A stretch of 64,000 nucleotides of DNA. It comes from G963662985 sp963662985. GTDB taxonomy: Bacteria > Chloroflexota > Anaerolineae > Anaerolineales > UBA11579. Position 1 is the stretch's first letter. Every line of letters starts with the position of its first letter. Position numbers and translations under genes: made by a program. The notes under the pieces were generated by a model. That model did no database searches and was not told the DNA's origin. It saw only the letters and a list, made by a program, of their open reading frames with translations. The stretch covers positions 2,302,800-2,366,799 of the forward strand of contig OY760067.1 of NCBI GenBank assembly GCA_963662985.1. Reading direction: 5' to 3'. Below, piece by piece: positions 16,446 through 23,626 of this stretch.

Positions 16446-17546
16446 TTATCGAATTGCTAATTCAGAATCTTTATCGAAGATGTGCATGTTTTCCATGTTG
16501 AACATCACTTGTGTTTCGTCACCAAACTTATAGTTTGAACGTGGGTCAACACGTGCGACGAATTCATGAGAACCTGATCGGAGATAAGCCAAAATTTCAT
16601 TACCCATCAACTCAGTCACACCAACTTTTGCTGCAACAGATTCAGGAGTGATATCAGCAGGAACATATTGAGGATTGTGGATATCTTCTGGTCGAATCCC
16701 AAAAATAACATTTTTTCCAGCATAGCCGTCAAAGATTGCTTTCTTATCTTTTGGAATTTTGATTTTGAAAGAATCACCGTTAACAAAGAGGTCTCCACCT
16801 TCTTTTACGATTTTTGCTTCAAAGAAGTTCATAGCAGGTGAACCGATAAAGCCAGCCACAAATTTATTTGCGGGTGTATCATAAAGGGTTTGTGGGGTAT
16901 CAATTTGTTGCAACACACCATGGTTAATCACAGCAATACGAGTTGCCATGGTCATAGCTTCTGTTTGGTCGTGAGTAACGTAAATAAAAGTGGTTTGCAA
17001 TTGATGGTGCAATTTACTAAGTTCTGCACGCATTTGAACACGAAGTTTTGCGTCCAAGTTAGAAAGAGGTTCGTCCAAAAGGAAAACTTTTGGTTCACGA
17101 ACGATTGCACGACCGACAGCCACACGTTGTCGTTGACCACCAGAAAGTTGGCGGGGTTTACGGTCTAATAATGCTTCAATACCCAAAATTTCTGCTGCTG
17201 ATTCAACGCGGCGTTTAATTTCGTCTTTTGGTGTTTTTCGAAGTTTAAGACCAAATGCCATATTGTCATAAACTGACATATGAGGATAAAGCGCATAGCT
17301 TTGGAAAACCATTGCAATGTCGCGATCTTTCGGGGCGATATCGTTGACGACTGTATCGTCAATCCAAATCTTCCCCTCGGTGATGTCTTCCAACCCTGCG
17401 AGACATCGCAAAGCAGTTGTTTTACCACAGCCTGAAGGACCAACTAGAACAAGGAATTCCTTGTCTGCAATTTTGATATCCAAATCATTAACTGCGATAA
17501 CATCTCCAAATTTCTTTACTACGTGATCAAATGTCACACTTGCCAT
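16446..17546 (-). CDS. ABC sugar-importer ATPase, MsmX/UgpC/MalK type
   Basis: 366 residues. Walker A GPSGCGKTT, Q-loop in FQSYALYPHMSVYDNMAFGL, signature LSGGQRQRVAVGRAIVREPKVFLLDEP (positions about 135-161) and His-loop YVTHDQTEAM are all intact. The C-terminal TOBE/OB part (about 235-366) is that of CUT1 sugar importers. No binding protein or permease gene adjoins it, so it is probably a shared ATPase serving several sugar importers, as MsmX does in Bacillus. It has its own promoter (17587-17615) and terminator. Confidence 0.9.
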   Translation of the reverse strand: MASVTFDHVVKKFGDVIAVNDLDIKIADKEFLVLVGPSGCGKTTALRCLAGLEDITEGKIWIDDTVVNDIAPKDRDIAMVFQSYALYPHMSVYDNMAFGLKLRKTPKDEIKRRVESAAEILGIEALLDRKPRQLSGGQRQRVAVGRAIVREPKVFLLDEPLSNLDAKLRVQMRAELSKLHHQLQTTFIYVTHDQTEAMTMATRIAVINHGVLQQIDTPQTLYDTPANKFVAGFIGSPAMNFFEAKIVKEGGDLFVNGDSFKIKIPKDKKAIFDGYAGKNVIFGIRPEDIHNPQYVPADITPESVAAKVGVTELMGNEILAYLRSGSHEFVARVDPRSNYKFGDETQVMFNMENMHIFDKDSELAIR

Positions 17547-17586
17547 ATTGTAAAAACCTCTCTTTCGTCGAATATATAGTGAGTTA

Positions 17587-17615
17587 ATTATAGCGCTTCT
17601 TAAAAATTAAAGCAA
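17587..17615 (-). promoter_or_regulatory. Sigma-70-type promoter of the ABC ATPase gene
   Basis: On the minus strand: TTGCTT (17615-17610), a 17-bp spacer and TATAAT (17592-17587), about 40 bp before the start codon. A GAGAGG ribosome site lies between. Confidence 0.65.
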
Positions 17616-17651
17616 TTATTTGTGAAAATATTAACACTAGGAGAGGGGTGT

Positions 17652-19391
17652 TTATCGGCAAATAAGAATAGGGATTTCTAGAGTTCTTAGCATATGATCC
17701 ACAGTGCTTCCCACGAACATTTGCACTAATGGTTTGTGGCTATACCCGCCCATTAATAGGAGATCAATGTTTTTATCTTTGATAGTTTCTTGCAAAGACA
17801 TTTCGATAGAATCGTTTTTATGAATAAAAGAAGCATTTATATAATAGCGCTCAATAATTTGCAAAGCTTCTTGTTCTGCCCGAAAAGATTGTCTTCGACT
17901 CTCCGTATTTGTATAGATATAAAGCTTTAAATTCCACATCGCAGTGAAATAAGCGGCCAAGAACAATGCTTCTTTTGATTTTTCACTTTGATCATACGCA
18001 ACCATAATCCGATTCATTGGTATAAAATTTGGAGTTAACAGAATAGGCCGTGGCGTTCTTTGAATTATTTCTCTTAATCCTGATTTTAAACGGGAGATAG
18101 CATCATCTGCAGGAGGATGGAAAAGATGTAAAACAATAAGATCATTCCATACAGCTCTTTCACAAACAACCTTTGTAACTTGACCTTCGTCATAAACCAA
18201 ATTAGCTTTTACTTCATAATCTTTGCATATCCTATAAAATGAATCTTCCATTTTTTGATAAATTGGATCATCTTTTTTAAGTAATTCATCTACAATAATT
18301 AATCCCCGAATGGTTGCATTTTCTTTTTTAGCAATGCTTAACGCTTGATGTAAGGCAGCAAATTCTTGATCATTTCTGCTTAAAGGAACTAATATTGATG
18401 CAAAAAGCGACGTTAAAGTTCTTTCTTCTGTGGCTTCTTTTCTCCAACTTCCGATCTCAGGACCAGTATCCAAACTTGAAGATAAAAATGAATCATTAAT
18501 TGACACCCCTAACTTCTTTTTTCCTGATGCACTTTTCCCAAATCGATCTTTGAAATTATTTAATGCCTCTGAAAGATTTACCTGCCAACCCAGTGATTTT
18601 TCCAAATCTTGTTTATGTTTTAATAACCATAAAAACAAGTCGGTTTCAGTTCTGTCTGGAAAATCCCGTAATAATCCGGATTGATTAATTTTTTCAATTA
18701 CTGGATAATATACAGAATTTACCCAACTTTTTATAACTTCTTCTTCCGTATATTTTCTCTTATGTTGTTTTTCCAAATAATGTTTATGATAATTAATATT
18801 CTCAATTAGATATTTATATCTACCAGGAACTGTCGCAATCAATTCTAAATTCGGATAATACTCTTGGATTTTTGTTTGACGAATAAAATCTGCATATTCA
18901 ACTTTTAGCAAAAGATCATCAATTTTATCATCCGCAGTAAAATTGATAGGCGTGTTAAATTTAGTCACATAAGCTTCAATTCGATCATTCCCCATAGCTC
19001 TTGCAGCTGAAACTCGATGATTTCCATCTAAAACAAAATAAACTTCTCCGATTTGATAGACTTCGATAGGAGGAACGCCTGTCATCGATGACATTGCCAT
19101 TCGAACACCGGTCCATCTTTCCATATCGCTATCATTTTTGGGGAGGAAATTTCGATCAAAATCTTTATAGCGTCCCACACTTCCAATGATTTTATCAATA
19201 TTGATATATTCTAAAGATTGATGGCTTTGGTTTACAACCCCTAATTGTTTTTTGATATCATCAAATTTTAGAAGATCCTTTTCTTCACCAGAAAAAAAAG
19301 AAAACAAAGATTGAAATGCAGCTTTTCTTCGAGCATCTCGAAAGTCTTGAATGGCATCTTGTTTATCAAAAGAAGAGAAATTTTCAAACAT
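17652..19391 (-). CDS. ParB-like N-terminal domain fused to two UspA domains
   Basis: 579 residues. The N-terminal part contains a ParB/Srx-like segment: YINIDKIIGSVGRY near 62, then GVPPIEVYQIGEVYFVLDGNHRVSAAR (105-131; DGNHR is the hallmark). Residues about 150-320 are helical and unassigned. Residues about 328-440 and 445-579 resemble two universal-stress-protein domains; the second keeps the nucleotide-binding loop pattern G-G-Y-S-H..V-GSTVDHMLR. DGNHR proteins of the ParB/sulfiredoxin fold can bind or hydrolyse nucleotides (CTP or ATP). Its role may be stress signalling; I cannot name a substrate. No signal peptide. It is 13 bp downstream of the phosphoesterase gene and probably co-transcribed. 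Confidence 0.85.
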   Translation of the reverse strand: MFENFSSFDKQDAIQDFRDARRKAAFQSLFSFFSGEEKDLLKFDDIKKQLGVVNQSHQSLEYINIDKIIGSVGRYKDFDRNFLPKNDSDMERWTGVRMAMSSMTGVPPIEVYQIGEVYFVLDGNHRVSAARAMGNDRIEAYVTKFNTPINFTADDKIDDLLLKVEYADFIRQTKIQEYYPNLELIATVPGRYKYLIENINYHKHYLEKQHKRKYTEEEVIKSWVNSVYYPVIEKINQSGLLRDFPDRTETDLFLWLLKHKQDLEKSLGWQVNLSEALNNFKDRFGKSASGKKKLGVSINDSFLSSSLDTGPEIGSWRKEATEERTLTSLFASILVPLSRNDQEFAALHQALSIAKKENATIRGLIIVDELLKKDDPIYQKMEDSFYRICKDYEVKANLVYDEGQVTKVVCERAVWNDLIVLHLFHPPADDAISRLKSGLREIIQRTPRPILLTPNFIPMNRIMVAYDQSEKSKEALFLAAYFTAMWNLKLYIYTNTESRRQSFRAEQEALQIIERYYINASFIHKNDSIEMSLQETIKDKNIDLLLMGGYSHKPLVQMFVGSTVDHMLRTLEIPILICR

Positions 19392-19404
19392 ATACAGCTC
19401 CGAT

Positions 19405-20037
19405 TCACCAAGTTTCTACATTCATAATTCGAATTCCATAGGAGTTAATGATTCGAGTTTGTTCAAATGTTTGCATCCATTTTTCATTCATATCGTATAA
19501 ATGAATATGTCCATGGAAATGTAATTTTGGTTTAAATGTTTTTAAAAACCAAACATAAGCTTTAAAACCTTGATGTGGAAAATCATCTTTATCACCGATA
19601 CCATACGGAGGCGAATGTGTAACAAATATATCAAGATACCTACCGTAGAAAATTTTATTAAATAACAATCTTGGTATTTTCTTAAGTACCATCCACCACA
19701 TTTGTGACTGGCTATACATAAATGGTCCTTTTCGGTATCGAATGGATCCTTCAAAGCCACCTATGAGAACACCCTGTGTATAAATGATTTTATTATGTAA
19801 ATCAGTAGCGCCAAGAGGGGCTGTTTTTCTATCCCCACTTGATTCCACTTCATATTTTGCTTCGTGATTACCTCTTACATATACAACAGGCTTTTTCAAA
19901 GCATCCACTAAAAATTCAACGTAATAATAGGGTAAATCCCCACATGCAATAATTAAATCAGCATTTTGATAACGCTCATCAATAAAAGAAGTATATAACC
20001 GAGGATCGACCTTATCACTTACAGATAGTATTTTCAT
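19405..20037 (-). CDS. Calcineurin-like metallophosphoesterase
   Basis: 210 residues, cytoplasmic. Motifs: MKILSVSDKVDPRLY at the N-terminus (SD in place of the usual D-x-H), CGDLPYYY, VRGNHEAKY, a THSPPYG segment and FHGHIHLYD. The first metal motif lacks its His (SDKVD), as in several Chloroflexota and archaeal homologues, so metal occupancy may differ. It is unlike the pair at 390-2199 in length and sequence. It lies upstream of the UspA fusion gene, probably in the same transcript. The substrate is unknown. Confidence 0.85.
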   Translation of the reverse strand: MKILSVSDKVDPRLYTSFIDERYQNADLIIACGDLPYYYVEFLVDALKKPVVYVRGNHEAKYEVESSGDRKTAPLGATDLHNKIIYTQGVLIGGFEGSIRYRKGPFMYSQSQMWWMVLKKIPRLLFNKIFYGRYLDIFVTHSPPYGIGDKDDFPHQGFKAYVWFLKTFKPKLHFHGHIHLYDMNEKWMQTFEQTRIINSYGIRIMNVETW

Positions 20038-20164
20038 GAAATTCTCTCAAATAGTTTATTAAAATCATTGTAACCGAAAAATTCAATCTTGGATTTAATT
20101 TAGTTAACAACAGTAATGAATTAAAAATGATCCCAATTAGATATCATTCAAGCAAGTACCAAAT

Positions 20165-20662
20165 TAAAAAAACTGGTCATAGAAATATGGTATAATAGAA
20201 CATAAGGTCTATAACTTGCACTTTACCAATTTTATACACTTTTTGAAATACGAGATAACCATCACTCCATATTATTTTTCTTATCCATAAGAAATAGAAA
20301 AAACTGTCCAAAAATACTGTTAGGGCTTGTTTTGCGGGAATAAAAATCATCCCTGGCATGTTGTGTCACCTCAAAAACATGAAAAAATATGTCAAAAACA
20401 CCCCTGTTTTTTTCTAAACAATTAATCAAAATTTTAAAGATATAGTCAACGAGCCCAAAAATAAAAAAAATGGACACTTTACGATGAAAGTGTCCAAAAA
20501 TCATCCTGTTTTTCAAAAAAAACCCTGCATATACACCAAAATAAACTTTTCACCCTGTATATGCCAAAAAATCAACTAGCCAAAAATTGGACACCTGTCA
20601 AAAAAGTGTCCAAAAATATCTTTACACCTGTCCAATTCTGTCCAAATTTTTTTTTACACTTA
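20165..20662 (+). repeat. Noncoding dispersed repeat, copy A (about 500 bp)
   Basis: This fills most of the 660-bp gap between the phosphoesterase start and the glycosidase stop. It matches the reverse complement of 57940-58430 along its whole length. One 48-bp block (from 20354) has 44 identical positions, and 20491-20513 is identical over 23 bp. Conserved order: extended -10 box (TGG-TATAAT, 20188-20196), two A-rich blocks, hairpin 1 (20471-20496, perfect 10-bp stem, 6-nt loop), inverted repeat 2 (GCATATAC 20527-20534 with GTATATGC 20557-20564), and inverted repeat 3 (TTGGACAC 20587-20594 with GTGTCCAA 20606-20613; alternatively AATTGGACA with TGTCCAATT 20629-20637), then a T9 run. No frame is conserved between copies. 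20038-20164 and 20663-20697 show nothing I recognise. Confidence 0.85.
20188..20196 (+). promoter_or_regulatory. Extended -10 promoter at the start of repeat copy A
   Basis: TGG-TATAAT, conserved at the equivalent place in copy B (TGA-TATAAT on the minus strand, 58404-58412). Neither has a good -35 box or a start codon with RBS shortly downstream, which fits a promoter for an untranslated RNA. Confidence 0.5.
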
Positions 20663-20697
20663 AATTGCAACCAGCTAACAACCTCAAACGAAAAAAT

Positions 20698-22146
20698 TTA
20701 TATTTTTACAACTATCGCACTTAGTGCTGGAATAGAGTTAATTTTTATTTTAGTATTCGTTTTAGAAATTTTAACTTCATTCCCAAAAATAAATTCAACA
20801 GAATCAATTTCATCTTCCAAATCAAATTCAATGGATTGAGAAACTTCAGCTCTATTTAAGATAGCAATTAAATTCTCAGTTTCATCTTTTCTTTGATAAA
20901 CAATTAAATCATTTTTTGCATAAAGAACTTTATAAAATTCTGATCTTAACCCACTGTGGGCTTTTCTCAAGGAGATTAATTCTTTAAATTTTTCCAAAAG
21001 ATCCTTATCCCATTCTTTCTCATTCCATGGGAAAGGTCTTCGGCAATCAGGGTCTCCAGCACCACGCATCCCGATTTCATCTCCATAATAAATACAAGGA
21101 GCGCCAGGATAGGTGAAAATGAAAAAGTAGGCTAAATATAATAAATCTTTTCGACCATCCACTAGCTCAAGAAATCTAGGGGTATCATGGCTATCAATTA
21201 AATTTAATTGGGCCATAACATTTGGAAGAGGATACATTTCCATAAGTTTTTGAGAATTTAATGCAAATTTATCTAAAGAAAATTCATAGAAACCAGTTTT
21301 AAAATCATCAACCCAAGAGCCCAGAGTTTCTTTGTCAAAATCTTTACCACCAATGAATCCCCATAAACTAAAAGTGAGCAAATAATTCATCACTGCATCA
21401 AATTGATCTCCTTGCAACCAACGCGATGCGTCCCACATAATCTCACCCGTAATGTATGCATCAGGATTGGCGTTTTTCACCACAGATCTAAACTCTTGCC
21501 AAAAAGCATCATCATCAATACAAAACGCAACATCCAAACGCCACCCATCAATGCCCTTATCAATCCAATATTTCGCAATATCAAATAAATACTCTCTTAC
21601 TTCAGGATTATCTGTATTAAATTCGGGAAGAGCAGGCAGATCATACCAACATTGATAATTAGGTTCGCCTTCATATGCATTAAGAGGGAAGCCTTTCACA
21701 ACAAACCAATCAAAATAAGGAGATTCTTCACCGCATTCCAAAATATGATTAAATTGGAAAAACCCTCGGCTTGCATGGTTAAAAACGCCATCCAAAACTA
21801 TCTTCATATCTCTTTTATGGAGTTCATTGACAAGGTTATCAAAATCCTCTTCAGTTCCCAAAAGTGGATCAATTTGATAATAATCAAACGTGTGATAACG
21901 ATGGTTTGAAGCGGATGCAAAAATCGGATTAAAATAAATCGCAGTAATCCCTAATTCTTGCAAATAATCAAGCTTTTCAATAACCCCTACCAAGTCCCCG
22001 CCTTTAAATCCATGGTGTGTAGGAGGTGTATTCCATTCCTGAATATTCGCTGGCTTTTTAACTTTACTGCTTTTTGCAAACCGATCCGGAAAAATTTGAT
22101 AAAAAACGGCATCTCTTAACCATTGTGGTGTATTGGCTGTTACCAT
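20698..22146 (-). CDS. GH13 alpha-glucan hydrolase, neopullulanase/cyclomaltodextrinase-like
   Basis: 482 residues, no signal peptide, so it acts on imported maltodextrins in the cytoplasm. The GH13 regions are clear: DGVFNH (119-124), GWRLDVAF with nucleophile D205, YITGEIMW with acid/base E235, and LIDSHDTPR with D321. The MPDLN/region-V pattern LPEFNTDNPEVREYL and the missing N-terminal extra domain place it near the GH13_20/maltogenic amylase group, in a shortened form starting directly with the barrel (WLRDAVFYQIFPDRF). The C-terminal beta domain is about residues 400-482. The RBS is AGGAG. Its stop lies 36 bp from repeat copy A. Confidence 0.9.
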   Translation of the reverse strand: MVTANTPQWLRDAVFYQIFPDRFAKSSKVKKPANIQEWNTPPTHHGFKGGDLVGVIEKLDYLQELGITAIYFNPIFASASNHRYHTFDYYQIDPLLGTEEDFDNLVNELHKRDMKIVLDGVFNHASRGFFQFNHILECGEESPYFDWFVVKGFPLNAYEGEPNYQCWYDLPALPEFNTDNPEVREYLFDIAKYWIDKGIDGWRLDVAFCIDDDAFWQEFRSVVKNANPDAYITGEIMWDASRWLQGDQFDAVMNYLLTFSLWGFIGGKDFDKETLGSWVDDFKTGFYEFSLDKFALNSQKLMEMYPLPNVMAQLNLIDSHDTPRFLELVDGRKDLLYLAYFFIFTYPGAPCIYYGDEIGMRGAGDPDCRRPFPWNEKEWDKDLLEKFKELISLRKAHSGLRSEFYKVLYAKNDLIVYQRKDETENLIAILNRAEVSQSIEFDLEDEIDSVEFIFGNEVKISKTNTKIKINSIPALSAIVVKI

Positions 22147-22282
22147 ATATGCTCCTTTAGTAATTATATAAGAAGCATACCAAATTTAAATTTTTGATTC
22201 AAGAAATATCTTATACCAAAACTTTTACTAAAATTTTTAACATTATTATTTATAGTCTTCTTATGCATGAATAGAGTGGTAA

Positions 22283-22291
22283 TGCTATAAT
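22283..22291 (+). promoter_or_regulatory. Extended -10 box, probably leaderless promoter of the Cys-rich gene
   Basis: TGC-TATAAT followed by 7 nt (ATTCTCC) and the ATG at 22299; no -35 box or Shine-Dalgarno sequence stands out. Confidence 0.5.
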
Positions 22292-22298
22292 ATTCTCC

Positions 22299-22628
22299 AT
22301 GAAAACACCTTATGGAAAAGACTGTCCTTACTTCTACGGTGATTATCGACGTGGTCGAAATCATGAAGAATGTAGATTATTTATTGATAACCATATAGAA
22401 TGGGAATCAAAATTATGTGAAAAATGTCCAGTACCTGAGATAAAAATGGCAAATGCCTGTGAACATATGGAATTAACGCCACAAATTTCAAAAAAAATAA
22501 TATTTAAAAAACCACAAGTTGAAATTTCAGCATATTGTCATAAATCTGCTAAAAAAGTTGATGATCCGAGAATTGGTTGTGGTCAATGCCATCCAATCGA
22601 ATTTATAATTTTTGATGACCTTGAATAA
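22299..22628 (+). CDS. Eight-cysteine small protein, probably metal-binding
   Basis: 109 residues with eight Cys at positions 9, 25, 40, 43, 54, 80, 94 and 97, arranged as CPYF..C, CEKC..C and C..CGQC. The spacing suggests one or two zinc or iron-sulfur sites. No membrane segment or signal. I do not recognise the family. It ends 2 bp before the next gene, which encodes a membrane-anchored protein, so the pair is probably co-transcribed. The start codon appears leaderless (see the -10 box at 22283). Confidence 0.65.
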   Translation: MKTPYGKDCPYFYGDYRRGRNHEECRLFIDNHIEWESKLCEKCPVPEIKMANACEHMELTPQISKKIIFKKPQVEISAYCHKSAKKVDDPRIGCGQCHPIEFIIFDDLE

Positions 22629-22630
22629 TC

Positions 22631-23425
22631 ATGAATAGCTTTCTTCAACAACTCCAATTAGATTGGATGCCATTTTTAAACTTGCTTTTTGGGATCATTT
22701 TTTTTCTAGGTCTCTATTTAATTTTCTCTGGGAACAAACGTATTCAAAAAAGCAAAAAAGTAATGTTTGTCAACATTAGAAAGAAGCAATTAAACCAAGC
22801 GTTTATTTCTGTGAGTTTTGGGTTTTTTATGCTTATGGTAGTGTTATTTTATTTTAGTAAAGGAAAAGATATTGCTCTGGAAAAAATCCCGATGACAATT
22901 ACTCCTTCTCCAACTGCAACAATAACACTAACACCTACAATTACCATGACACCAACGATTACGCTAACACCATCAGCTACTCCTACATTAGATAAAACTT
23001 ACACACCTACACCCACCAAGGTTCCTACAATTCCAGAAAATGTATTGGGACAATTTGAAAATGTAGCCCAACCAAATCCTGATACAATATTTAGCCCATT
23101 GATTTTTGGTGTTCAGATAGATTCTAACTATCAAATAATTAATCAAAGAACAGATTTTCAAAATCCAGTTGGACATATGTATGCAACTTTTTCATATGAT
23201 GGAATGTCGCTTGGCTCTCAATGGACAGCACTGTGGTATCGAGGGAATGAGTTAGTACATTTCGAGACATTTCCTTGGAATGCCGGCACAGGTGGAGTAG
23301 GGTATACGGATTGGGAACCCGATCCAACAGAATGGAAACAAGGCACTTATTCAGTATTGATTTTTTGTGGTACTGAATGGAAAGTTTCTGGGCAGTTTAA
23401 TGTTACAACTGACCCAATAAATTAA
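22631..23425 (+). CDS. Membrane-anchored protein with Thr/Pro spacer
   Basis: 264 residues. Two hydrophobic segments (about 12-33 and 57-76) are followed by a spacer of TPT/TIT repeats (about residues 90-137: ITPSPTATITLTPTITMTP and similar), then a C-terminal domain of about 125 residues containing YATFSYDGMSLGSQWTALWYRG and GTYSVLIFCGTEWKVSGQF. The latter looks like an all-beta, Ig-like exposed domain. The function is unknown; the design (anchor, Thr/Pro linker, beta domain) is that of a cell-surface protein. It is paired with the eight-Cys gene. Confidence 0.65.
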   Translation: MNSFLQQLQLDWMPFLNLLFGIIFFLGLYLIFSGNKRIQKSKKVMFVNIRKKQLNQAFISVSFGFFMLMVVLFYFSKGKDIALEKIPMTITPSPTATITLTPTITMTPTITLTPSATPTLDKTYTPTPTKVPTIPENVLGQFENVAQPNPDTIFSPLIFGVQIDSNYQIINQRTDFQNPVGHMYATFSYDGMSLGSQWTALWYRGNELVHFETFPWNAGTGGVGYTDWEPDPTEWKQGTYSVLIFCGTEWKVSGQFNVTTDPIN

Positions 23426-23492
23426 TTTTATTATAGTGATTCCCTTGATTTTTATTAAACAACAGGTAAAATAATTGGTGCCATTAATATGT

Positions 23493-23576
23493 GGGGCGGT
23501 GGCGGAATTGGCAGACGCAGCGGACTTAAAATCCGCCGATAGAGATATCTTGTGGGTTCGATCCCCACCCGCCCTA
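23493..23576 (+). tRNA. tRNA-Leu (anticodon UAA)
   Basis: Class II tRNA of 84 nt. The D arm follows TGGCGGAATTGGC, the anticodon stem GCGGA / TCCGC encloses the loop CTTAAAA (anticodon 23527-23529), a long variable arm follows, and the T arm is GTGGG-TTCGATC-CCCAC. The acceptor stem has a G1-U72 wobble. CCA is not encoded. Confidence 0.95.
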
Positions 23577-23581
23577 CAAAA

Positions 23582-23607
23582 AAAAGCTTGTGACTTCACA
23601 AGCTTTT
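23582..23607. terminator. Bidirectional terminator after tRNA-Leu
   Basis: A perfect 12-bp stem AAAAGCTTGTGA / TCACAAGCTTTT with a 2-nt spacer, 5 bp after the tRNA and 19 bp before the stop of the convergent carrier gene. Confidence 0.8.
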
Positions 23608-23626
23608 CTGTTTAATCAAATTTTAC

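Noticed and set aside
20561..20839. 92-codon open frame reading out of repeat copy A into the glycosidase gene
   Set aside because: Half of it is antisense to the glycosidase 3' end; no RBS; frame not kept in copy B beyond a short stretch.
22900..23040. ACACC/ACTCC-rich tandem repeats as a CRISPR-like or satellite array
   Set aside because: They encode a Thr/Pro spacer in a surface protein; no regular spacer-repeat structure.
23493..23576. Integration (att) site at tRNA-Leu
   Set aside because: No integrase gene, no duplicated tRNA 3' end found downstream; the surrounding genes look like ordinary chromosome.
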